Part shown: piece after piece, positions 33,800 to 46,100 of the stretch
How the letters are laid out: each line of letters begins with the position of its first letter
How positions within the stretch are numbered: position 1 is the stretch's first letter
Source: Undaria pinnatifida
Taxonomy: Eukaryota; Sar; Phaeophyceae; Laminariales; Alariaceae
Direction of reading: 5' to 3'
Length of the DNA: 64,000 nucleotides
Assembly: GCA_012845835.1 (NCBI GenBank)
Contig: JABAKD010000016.1
Coordinates: 7,833,919 to 7,897,918 of the forward strand
Program-made: the position numbers and the translations under genes
Notes under the pieces: generated by a model
Databases searched by the model: none
Told to the model about the DNA's origin: nothing
What the model saw: only the letters and a program-made list of their open reading frames with translations

Positions 33800-34161
33800 G
33801 AAATCGGTGCTTGGGCCCGCCGGCGTAAGTCTGGCGATGAGACGACACACACCCTACCCCGTTGGACAACTGATGAGGCAAGGGTATCGAAAACCCTCGG
33901 CAAAACTCACTCACCGGCTTTATTTTACCGGCAACGACGGGTTTCCATTAGTATTTTTATGTTTTCTCATTCGGGGAATAGGGATTTATCTTTCGGTGCA
34001 TTTTTTTGAACGGATTTGTGTGCACGCAGCAGAAGTGGTCCACCCGCCCGGAAGCGCTTTTGCCACGTGCCGCTGCCCGGAGCAGAGCGAAGCTATCGGG
34101 CGAGGGTGAAGAGGAGACTGTTCCGTTTTCGACGTCGTGCGCGTTTTGAAAATAGGGTAAG
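33800..34161. promoter_or_regulatory. Bidirectional promoter between ankyrin and CDKA genes
   Basis: 362 bp separates the divergent ATGs at 33799 and 34162. A CACGTG core lies at 34064-34069, and ACGTCGTGCGCG lies near 34130. No canonical TATA box is seen. Co-regulation is inferred from geometry only. Confidence 0.5.
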
Positions 34162-37100
34162 ATGGAGCGGTACCAGAAGATCGAGAAGAACGGAGGGGGC
34201 AATCTGGGGGAAGGCACCTACGGTGTGGTGTACAAGGCGAAGGACAGGCAAACGGAGGAGATAGTCGCATTAAAGGCAAGCCTGTGTACGGGTCGCGTTG
34301 GGGCAATCATATAGGGTGATGGCGTGAGATTCATGTGTTCTTTTTTTTAGTTTGTAACTTCTGCGCATTATGGGCGAGATAATGCAGCCCACGCGATATG
34401 GCAACGCACGAGTTTCTCTGGTTCTCATTTTCTCCTCGTTGCAGCTCTGTTTTTTTACTCTGGTTTTTGCGGTATAGGCTACTCTATATATATAGTTTCG
34501 CGCCATCTTCACGTCATAGTACCGCAACTTGCCGCAACCAAGACAGAAAAGGGGTTGGTGCATACCAATTACAGCAGTACAGCAGCAGTGAATCAGGCCA
34601 GCTTACGTGTTTGTCATGGTATCTGTTATTGTACCGCACTACGACTAAACCGGAACAAGTCACCTGGTCAGACTGAAAGCCGCCTTTGCCCTCCGTCTTT
34701 GTGTCCATGCGCGATGATTGCCTGGCTGGTGCCAGGTCCCACCAAGATACAGATAATACGACGAATTATCATGTTTGGGTTTGAGTTTTGTTTGGTCAGC
34801 ATATTTCTTGGCTTTCTTGCGAGCGAAATCGCTAGTCCTCTGGAGCACAGCAGTTGTAGTGAGTTGACGTGTGCCTGGTACACTACTGCTACGACCACCT
34901 CAGACCCCAGACTCCACCAGGGGTATTCAGATATTGTTGGTACATGGCGCTTCGTTCCGCCGGCGACATTCGCCGCCCGCTATGCTCACCCAGGAAAGAA
35001 AAATACGACAGCTCAATGTGAAGCGGACAGAAGTCCACGATCGATGTATACAAAAATGAATAACGTGAGCTGCTGATTGTGGGGGGAAAGTGGTGACAAG
35101 AATGCCAAGAGCCCTGTCGCCATGTTCCAGGAAAACAGCCTCCAGGAAAACAGCCCAGACGCCGCACCCATGAGGATTCCGTTACAGTACCTGATATCTT
35201 GCTTCTAGTACTTGCGGTAAATGTGTCTGGCTCGAAGTTTCTGACTCGCAAATAGCTTTTCTCTCTAGGATGACGAATTGGCACGGACACTGGGTGTGGT
35301 GGATGTCGATGGCTGGAAAAAGCAGTTGCAGCAAATAACACACAGCAGCAGCGGGAACAACGTGGCTGAAGTGGCAGGGTATTCTTTTTCCCCATACTTG
35401 GGCACGGGTACTCGTTGGTAACACCTCTTGCTTTTGCTGCGAGGAGCTTTGCCAGCTGGCAAGCTTCTTCCTGTTGTTTGGATACCGTGGATACTCCCAT
35501 TTAAGAGCGCCGAGGACAAGAGCGTGCGGGACTTGATTTAAGAGCGGTCAAATGAGCATCTCCCGCCTATACTAAAAGCTAAATGTTTCCCACTGCAGAT
35601 AAAGAGCAATGTCAGTTATGAGCGCTTGTTTTGGCTTGTTTCGGGTCGCTCTTAAATCGGGGTGCCCACTCTGTATGATGTATAGGTGATGCCACGTAAA
35701 TGGCACCAACAGTGCTACGATACCTGGCTTGGCTCGCTAGCTGCCAGCCGCATTTGGCTACAGCTGTATTCATAGCGGTGAGAGACCTGACAGTAACGTG
35801 ATCAAATTCCTAAATTTGATATTACAACAGCAGTGCCAAAACAACAAGGAAAAAAGCTTTATTTTCCCCCATCCGCTGGAGGATGAAAGAAGAAAAAAAA
35901 AAAAAAAAGGAAAGGAAGAACAAGGCTTAAAGGAAGAAGTAACAGGAACAAGGGGGTCTTGGGTTTCTGGTTTTAGGCGGAAGGTTTGCTCGTTTGCTTG
36001 TTTGATCTTTGAACTTTGAACCAACGGTGTGCGTGTGCGTGCGTTCGTTAGGGTTGCCACTCTTTTGCCAATTATCCGGGTGCTCGCGAATATTCATACC
36101 CGCCGGTTACCCTGTGTTCGTCAGAGGAACTACCTGTTGAGCTATCACTCTCGTAGCTCAAAAGGATCTGCCAGGTATAATCCAAGGACAGTAAAGCGTT
36201 GCTGGAATGGACTTTCTGTAGCTCCATAGGACCTACCAGGTAGAATTCAAGGACATTGAAGCGTTGCTGGCGGAAATGGAACCTTTTATTGGTCACAAGG
36301 CGCTACCCATCAGACTGCTTAAAAAACCAGGCGCGCCAGTGGTCCATTTCCCGGCGTGGTTGATGGTTGATGGTACCGCTGGCCTCCCGATCAGGGCAAA
36401 AATGGCATCAAGAAAGTTTGCCAAACATGCACGCTTGTCCCGAACAGCCTCACGACATGCTCGGGAGTCTTGACAAGTCGAACACATGCTTTGTCATCGC
36501 TAAGTGGCTGAAGTATACGTATATTATTTCAAAATATGATTTTTTCTGAAGTCAACTCTTATAGTATTGTACTGATTCTGAAAACCGAAAATGGAAGTTT
36601 ATGCACCTTCGCAGGCGTGTTTCACTGGGGAACGGGCCCCACTTTTCGTAGAGTCCGACTAGCCTTTTTCCGAGACGCATCCTACGACGTTTGCCGTTTC
36701 TTCAGAATATCAGGGTTTTTTTTTAACATGTATCGCAAAACCAGTTTTGGATATATATTGCAGCTTCATCCGAAAAAATGGAATATTTTGCGGATATACT
36801 CAGTATATTGTAAAAAATGAAAATACACTCCAGCTGTGAGATCGAAGATTTTGTCGAAACTCATCTTTGCAAGCTGTGTGTGATACTCCGATCGCGCGTA
36901 TTACGGGTTGTGTGTCCTCACTAAGGATATAGGTCGGCGACTCCCCTTACAACTACAGTGTAGCTATCAGGGTCAACAGGGTGACTTTAGTCAGTCTGCG
37001 CGGAAACTATAAAACCCGTGTCTGAGGGGAACAGATTCTGACAGCTGTGGAGGGAAATGTATCCGTTTATCAAGTGAATCCTGTAAGTCGAATAACCGGT

Positions 37101-40100
37101 GAGGGGAGGGCGGAGTTTTGAAGGACGTGGGGGCCTGGTTTTGATCAAAAGCGAGCGGGGTTGGAGGGGGGCGGGGGCGGACGGGCGGGCAATTTGTGCG
37201 TGGAAGCTATAAATCCTTCAAGGAGATAAATATGACGGTTTTGGAAAAAAAAAAAAAAAAAAAATGCACCAGTTTTATCATAGAGGGGGGGGGGGGTTGG
37301 GGCGGGGGTGGGGCGGGTGGGGCAGCTCAATCTGTGCGTGGAAACTATACATTATTTTCAGGGGTAAATGTGACGGTTTTGGAAATAATGCATCATTTTA
37401 TCATGTGTATCCTGGGGTAAGTCGTACATTCAGTGAGTAGAGAGAGGGCGGAGTGTTCGAGGGGGTGGGGGTGGGATGGGGTGGGGGGTTTGGGGAGGTG
37501 GGGGGAGGGGAGGGGGGGGGGGAGGGGGGGAAAGGGGGGGGCTTTAGGTGGCATAGATGTAGGGGTTTGTTATACGTGTGGTGCTAGGTCTAGGCGATGG
37601 TGCGGGTGGTGGGGAAGAAGGGGGCGTTCGGGGCGGGGGGAGGGGAAGAAAGCAGCGGCATGGATGACTCTAGAAAGATAATGAGGTGATATCCAGTGCG
37701 TGAAGTGTTTATTAATCTGGCGAATTTCGATATTAGGTGGGGCGTTTGAGCAAGGGAGAGCGAGAAGGGGGGGGGGGGGGGGAGATTTTTTAGGAGGTTT
37801 AGGTTCCCAATAATATTCAAATACACTCCGGCTGTGAGATCAAAGATATGCAGGGGCTTGTTATACGCGTAGTGCTAGGTCAAGGCGATCGTGCGGGTGG
37901 TGGGAAAAGAGGGGGCGTTGGAGGGGGGGGTTGATGGGGGTGGGGGGAAAGAATGAAAACTACGTCATGGATGGTCAGAAAGATAATGACGTGATATCAA
38001 CTGCGTAAAGGTGTTTATTACTCTGGTCGATAACGATTGGGAGTGGGGCGTTTGGACAAACTAGGCGGAAAAAAAAAAAGGGGGAGGGGGGGGTTTGAAC
38101 AAGAGGGATCGGGGGAGGGGAGGGGGGGGGCGGGGGGCGGGACATTTCAGGATGTGCGCGGAAACTTTAAATCCTTAAAGGGGACAAACCTGACGATTGT
38201 AGCAAGAAGACATCCCTTTATATCATGTGCCTGGTAATGTTTACTATTCTAGAAGGTTTGATGTTAGATGCAGTATGCAACCCAGTGTTTAAGTGTAGTA
38301 AATAACGTGTTGAATCTTCATAATTTGTTGTTGTACATGGATCGAAAGCTAGAATATTATATATATATACGTTACGGGTTTTATAGTTTCCGCGCACAGA
38401 CTGACTAAAATCATCCTGTTGACCCTGATAGCTACACTGTAGTTGTAAGGGGAGTCGCCGACCTATATCCTTAATGAGGACATACAACTCGTAATGCGCG
38501 CGATCGGAGTATCACACACGGCTTGCAAAGATGAGTTTCGACGAAATCTTCGATCTCACAGCTGGAGTGTATTTTCATTTTTTATAATATATGTAACGTA
38601 TGGCGTCCGATGCTGATTTTGAGTCAACTGCGGATAATCGGCAAAGATACAAATTCTTCAGCAGTATCTTGAAAAACGGCAAACGTCGTTGGATGAGTCT
38701 AGCAGAAAGGCTTGTCGCACTTCGAGAAAAGCGGGCCCGATTCTCCCGTTCCCCTTGTCAAACACGCCTTCGAAAGTGCTTTTACGTCCGTTTTCGGTGT
38801 TCATAATCAGTTTATTTGGAAGAGTTGGCGTAACGAACAAAACATTTCACACCTCGGGCAGATCACGAGCTAGATCATATAGATCATATAGATCATATAG
38901 ATCGTATAGCTGCCGTTAGGAGATGTTGTACAGAGTTTGTATACGTGGGGTGCAGGAGCAACCCCGGAAGCATGTGCCACAGTAGGTCGCGCAGATCTTA
39001 CGGTTCTCACCCGTCAATGTGAGCTAGACCATACAGATCCTCCGGAAAAATCTAGATATCAAGTGGGGATCGATCGTCTGTCCGACGTTTGCAACATGTG
39101 CTTTGGGGTTGGATAATTACCTCGTCAGCGTTGTCTGAAACCAACCTTCACTGTACCGAAGACGAATTTGCAATATACGTATGCGAGTAGTATGGGATGG
39201 ATAGGGCCTTCATACGCCTCAGGCAAAGGGATTCAATCCTAAACCTAGAAGGCTAAAAAGTGAGGGAGGGCGGAATCACCAGCCGCGGGAGGTGAGGCCA
39301 CTTGGTTTGTCCCACACTACTGAAGGGGAGAACGGACTATAAAAGTACTGTTGTATTATCAGAACCGGTGCGAGGAATGCTCTCAGAATCCCCAGCCCCT
39401 GTTTTACCAAAGAGGCATTATTACAAGGAGTACTGCCTTGCTCTTTCACAATTAATTACTATCGGCTTCACCGAAAAAGACAGAGAGAAGGGGGAGAAGC
39501 TGGGAAGACACCACCCACCCACCCACCCACCCACCCCGTCAGCAGCGGTGCTGGCCGTTACCAGTAATATGAGTATGTTCTTCTCACGAACCCACATCGC
39601 ATAAGAGAGGTATCATCATATTCACCACTGCCGAATAAATGATCGTTCGCTCCCTTTTCGCGACGGGTGGCCCCACCAGCCCTGCGGGAGGTGAGGCCAC
39701 TTGGTCTATCCCATGTCCGGAGCACTCCCCTCGCCACCCACCAATACATCCAGGAACACATTTTAAGCAGTCTTTAGGCTCACAAGGACCCATAATCCAA
39801 GGACGGTAAACCGTTGCTGGCGACAATCGCACAGTCTTCCGAAACAGACGTGCGCCCTTGCGCGCTGTCTGCGGCTGGCTCGCTGCGGCTGGCTCGCGCG
39901 TTGGAGTCTTACGTTTGGCTGTGGCTTTTTTCCAGGGCAAAAAAAAACAGAACCGTCTTGTGCTTGGTAGAGTTACTGTCGACAGCGGTTGTGGGCAGCG
40001 TACGGTGATGCGCGAGACTGAAGATTCGTCCGGGATCCAAATACATCCCAACTTTTGTGTCTAGAACATGGGGAAAATCATACCAGTAGGCAGTGCAAGT

Positions 40101-43100
40101 AACGATGGACTTCCCATCTTCGGGCGGAGTGTGGGGCATTTGTTCGCACATCAAGTATACGAGTAGCTTTCGCAAGTTTGTGGTTTTGGTGGTTAGAAAA
40201 AAAAAAAAAGACACTCTGGACCAGCTGCGAGATCGAAGACCCGTGGAAACTCATGTTTGCAAGTTGTTTTTTGTGGATATGCGATAGCGCGTGCTGCGGA
40301 TTTTGCTTATATCCTCATGGAAGGATATGATGCACTCTCTTCTGATTGACACGCGCCAACATTCAATCGGTTTGTTTACCGACAAACACTCAAGATTACT
40401 CACCCCCGGGGAAGAATTTCCAAGCCAGTTTTCTTGTACCCCACGGGGGGGGGCACACTACGAAAATGGTGGCTTTGGAGAGATCTCGTCGAGATGTGTC
40501 CAGACGCATCGCTCAGCGTTTGTACTCTTGTCCGTTGTCGAGGCGCCTTCACCCGTCTCAACCCACAAATCATGCCAGATAACAGCTCCGAATACATTGT
40601 ATTATAGATTAATGGTGATGATAGTGAGGGATGCGTTGTTATTTATTCGATTGAATTGTGAGAAAAGCGATGTACGTCAACGTTAATGTGATATGATCTA
40701 TTTCTTACTGCAATGGATAATAATTTCCATGATACTTAGAAGGACAATGTCATCATCTTGGTTATTTGCAAACTTTACGTCCATTATTACTATTGATTAG
40801 GTTTTGACACGTGACAACTTACTAAAACGGTCGACCGGTGTATTACGCAGCTTGCAAAGATGAGCCTCGACGCTAAATTTGTCGCACTCCCTGCTGACGT
40901 TGATAGAATAATGTTATAAAACACATTGTGCTATCGAGAGGTTTTTAGGCTGTTTTTGCGTTTTCTGCTTTTTTTTTTCACAAACTACAAAAGGGCACCA
41001 TCGACCCAATCCTGACCCTAAACCTAGGCTAGGGCTCCGACCCGACCCGACCGCGGCTTCGCCACGCATTTTGGAAAATGTGAAAGAAAATTGCGGACAT
41101 CATCAAAAATGGAAATATATTTGGTATTTTAAGTGGTCTGGTTTGTGGGGTATGAACATCACAAAGGCTACTACTGCCCATGTCGGGGAAATCGACTTGG
41201 AAATTCGTCCTCGGGGTGTTATGGTGTGTTATCCTGCGTTCTGCGGTATGGTAAGAGGTTCGGGTTTGGCGTTGTGTGTCGGCTAGCCAGACTCCTTCCA
41301 ATACCCCACCCCCCACTCCCCGTTAACCTTCCCCGCAACGCCGCGCTCAATCTCGCCCACGGAACCCCTCTCTTACTCTTGTCGTTTCTCCTCCTCGCGC
41401 GCTCGCGACCCCGCAGAGGATCCGGCTGGAGGTAGAGGATGAGGGCATTCCCAGCACAGCGCTCCGGGAGATCTCCCTGCTCCGCGAGTTACAGCACCCC
41501 AATATCGTCGAGCTCAAGGTCAGACGATGTTGGTGTTTTGGCTAAACGGCTGGCATCATAATCCCGCCGTGTGGAATTTTTTTTCCACGTATGCGACGCT
41601 ACAGCACCGTCCGCCACGTCCCAAACGGCAAAGTTTGTTGCGGTTTTGGTTGACTCCCATCGCTATCCCTAGTGAAGTTTGTTTTATCTTTCTTTTTTAC
41701 GGTATTCTTCCACTCTAGAATTGTTGAAGCCTGTCATGTGACCACGGACTGGATTATGGCAATGACAGATGTGAAACCAACAACAACAACAACAGCCATA
41801 ACACTTGTCAAAACGTTTGCCTCTGCGCGTGCGTGCTTGCTCACGCGCTTGCTCGGCGGTGATGGGCTTGGGTGGAGCAGGACTGTGTTCAGAGTGAAGG
41901 GAAGCTGTACCTCATCTTCGAGTTTGTGGACCGCGACCTCAAGAAGTACATGGAGTCCACCCAGGGAATGCTCGACCCCATGTTAGTCAAGGTGAGCCTC
42001 GCTCTCGAAGGACGTGTCGCCGACGGTGTTTTGTATTAGGGTGTTAAGGGGATAGCAAATTTCGTTGGGAGAAAAGCATGTACTAATAGTATTGAAACCG
42101 ACGAATATGATATCCCAAGGCAAACCCAAAACCTACTACGTAAAAATTCGCAAAACGGACCAAAATGAAGCTTTTAACTTATATTTTGGTAGCTTGGGCT
42201 GGCGTTGGGCTATGACGGTCGTCGGTTTCATGGGTCTCAATACTATTAATATATGTTCTACTCAACCAAACTCCAGTAATTGGTACTCCGCATACTCACC
42301 CTAATGCTCTGGCTTTTTGGTGATGTTTTTTCAGACGCTTTTGCTGCAGTCACCCGGCACGTGATATTTTCCTGCTGTGTTAATGTACGTTGGCGAAAAG
42401 TGTCGACCTTACTGGAGGTTTTTGAGGTGGTGGTAGGTTTCTTCTGTTCTTCTATTTTCATGTATTTTCCTTCCTCGCTTTATCACGCTCGCTGTATGTT
42501 TTGTTTTATCTTTTTACAAATGTTATTTTCATGTTTTTCCATTTGTCGTTCACTCTATGTTGCCTATTTTTTTGCTGCAGTCGTACCTCTTCCAAATGAT
42601 CCGCGGTTTGGAGTTCTGCCACGCACGGGGCGTCATGCACCGGTGAGCTACGAGCGCATAGAGCTCGACTATTGCAGGAATGAGGGCGAGCAAGTGGTAG
42701 GACTTCTTTCTTGCCTGACAACGTGTCACCGTCGCAGCTTTGCTCTGGGTGATGCTCTTGTTGGCCAGTTTTTTCGCATGAAGCTCTGTGAAATTGCGCA
42801 CTTTTTTGGGGGGGGCAGGCAGATTTGTGTGGGATGATGGATGCCTGCACACACTTTTTGGAGACAAACAACTTGCAATGAGAGTGGATAATGTTTGCCA
42901 TAGAAGCACCAAAGAAACCTTCGAGGCGGGGGGTGGGGAGGGGCCGAGGGAGACATTAACTTATCGGCTCAAGGACGTAGTTACGAAATCGCGTTTTTTT
43001 TTGGCTGTGCCACTCGTATCTCGTTGGGTTTCCTCAAGTGTTTTTTTCCGGATAGAGGTAGCCAAGAGACTGGTCACGGGGGATGGTCCGCATGTACGCA

Positions 43101-46100
43101 CCAACCACGCTGAAAGTCAAAGCTATCAGCGAGTCAAAGCTATCAGCGACGCCTTTTGTGTAAATCGTTCTGCAAGCTGCGCGGTTTCACTCTGCTGGCA
43201 CCACGGTGAGTTCGCTATGTCGCTGGATCGGCCGTGAATGGGTCGCTAAAGATTCACGCGTTGGACCAGTAGTGGTCCAGTAGTAGTGGGGCAGGCGGTG
43301 GGGGGAGGTGGAGATCGTAGCTTAGTCTCGTCATGTGCTGAGATCCGTAGGACTCACTTTCCTTGCCGTATGAAGCACGCGTTGGGCAGTGAGGTAGCAC
43401 GTCCGCACGTTCCATGCTGGCTCTCCGCATCTCCCGCTTTCTCTGGTCTCTTTTGGTCCGCCCTTTTTGTAATGTTGGACGCTTCTTGCCGCGCTTTCCC
43501 GTCGGCGTGCGGTCTCTTGTTGGTGGCTGCTGCAGCGACCTGAAGCCGCAAAACCTTCTGGTCAGCCGGGACGGCAAGCTCAAGCTGGCGGATTTCGGGC
43601 TCGCGCGCGCGTTCTGCCCTCCCATCCGACCCCTAACACACGAGGTGGGTATCGTCAATAATTCGAGATGCAACGATTTTTGTTTTCGCTTCTACATCGG
43701 GGGAAGGGTGGGAGGGGGTGGGGATGGGGGGGGTGTAATCATGTCATGCATAGGGGCAGTCCCTTATGTTCAACCATGAAGGGGGGGGCGGAGGGGGTAC
43801 TCGTTTCATGCATAGCTATAGTCTATGGTCTTTGACCCTCGCATCCCTACAATGCCGGGACGGAGCACATCAGGTTTCACCGACCAGGCAGACATGGCGT
43901 GCACCAATGCGCGAAGCGCCGTGAATTGTTCGGCGAGTCGTGTAAAGGGTGAGCAGCGTCGTACTAAGAACCACTTGTAAAGCGGACTTTCACGCGCTGT
44001 GCGTTGTACGTACTTTTTTGCACATCGGATGACAGCTTCGAACGAAGTCATTTGTTTTCTGGTGTGGCCGCTTCCAAAGACGGCGATGCGCATACCAGTA
44101 CTATGTAGCTGCTTCTTGATTGCCTTTTTTTGTTCACACTTGTACTTTCCAGCTTCTGGATAAGCCATGGTCACAGGTGTCGTCCCTTCTCCGGTTCTTG
44201 CCTTCAATTTTTATCGCGCATAGGGTTCAGCAATCCCACTGCTCGTCAATTTTTCATCGAGTGTTGCCAACTCACGCTCTCGCGTTTTCCGCAAGTCAAT
44301 TTGTCCACAAGAAAAAAGCCCCTACGAATTTATACGAGTATGCACTCGAGGGGATTCCAACTCATGTAACTGACCTATACCGGGCTCGAGGATAACCTAA
44401 TACGCCACCGGGGCGACCGGGTACCATATGCTCACTGCGTTATATTATCCCCCTTGCGCGGGGTTACGATTCTCCACTCCGCACGTGATCCAACTCGACC
44501 ATCTCTGTTACCGCCAAAACTTGAAAAACGAAAAAAAGACGGTACTCTGTAGCTCAGTAGTGAGAGGCGTGTTTTACGACGTCGTTGCCGAACGACGCCA
44601 ACCCCAGCTGGGGAACGGGGGGGGACTATGTGCGCAGTTGGCGTCGCTGCGCTGCTCAAGGGCTAAAATAACAGATAGGAGACGGGGCTTCGGGCCCGGA
44701 GATACTACAAAACAGAGTAGACACGTCTTGCGCCATGCCTGGAGTGCCACAGGTAGCACTACGTATGCAGTCGTTCAATTGGGTGTTGGCTTTTGCGTGT
44801 GTCGAATGTTGCGTGCCTTCCATGCTTATTTCTGCGTGCCACGAATTCGCGATCTCTCCCAAACCCGCCCCCTGTCTATGCTCCGCCGAGATCAGCTCTC
44901 CGAGAAACTCGAACCCACCGGTGCCCCTCTTCCTCTCTGATTTTTTTTTCTTGCCTTTTCCGCTCTGTTTTTTTTTTCTTCTTTCATAAATATGAAAAGT
45001 GTTTTTCTCACGACTTTCGTGCTTCCGCGACGCCTGCCGCGGTGTTGGTGCAGGTTGTCACGCTTTGGTACCGCGCGCCGGAGATCCTTCTTGGAACTCA
45101 GACCTACGCGCCGCCAGTTGACCTGTGGGCGGTCGGAACCATCCTGGTGGAGATGGTCACGAAGAGGCCTCTATTCCCTGGGGACTCGGAGATCGACGAA
45201 ATTTACAAGATTTTCCAGTAAGTCGGCGGTGCGTGCGCATTGTGCTATGTTCTTTCGTTTTTGTTGCATTTTGTTTGGGTGTTGCTCTGGACGCTTCGCC
45301 TTGTGAGAGGCGTTGGCGCTTGGTTGCTTAAGCTTGCGTTTTCGGGGCTCTCCGCAAGCACTGGAAGACGTTCCCAGTTCGGGAACTTCGGGAACCTACC
45401 CGGTAAACCTCCAATGCTTTTTAGAGAGCTTGCACAGAGCTCAATACCCGCGTATGCAATGGACCCTCCGCGTGGCACTGGTCTGGACAATTACGACTCA
45501 TCAGCGTGTTAACCCCTGGTGTACGGTGCTGCAACCTCCCCCCTGCCCGACGCAATACTGTCGTCGTTGAAAAACGGGCATCCCAGTCACGGTCCGGTCA
45601 CAGCGTGCGCCTTCCATCCAACAGATCCTCCGTTCTTCCTCGGCGCGTTGCCGCTAAAAGATTCACATCGCTGAAGCCTAGTCGGCGCTGAGTGAGCAAG
45701 GCTTCGTGCGTGATCTGGGTGTTGAAGAAGAAACATTTTGGTGTTTGGGCCAGACGAAATAGGACAGATTTTCACCACTCCTTGCGCTCTCCGTCGCGAC
45801 TTGGCACTTCGCAGTCAGGGTGAAGAACGAAAAATTATCCGACGACATAACCACCGCCGTGTCACCCAATGCATGCTAACATAACCAAGGCTTATCACGG
45901 TATTTTGACGGGACGGGATCGACGGTAACGGCGGGACGGGACGGTAAAACCGTCGTCAAACTGGTCCCGTCGTGACGGGACGGGATCGACGGTAACGGCG
46001 GGACGGGACGGTAAAACCGTCGTCAAACTGGTCCCGTCGTCCCGTCCCGTCCCGTCGACAAATTTCCAACCGTTGTCACTTACCGTTCCGTTCCGTCATC

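Noticed and set aside
40291-40686. 131-codon ORF in CDKA intron 1
   Set aside because: No domain; borders repeat sequence; probably chance.
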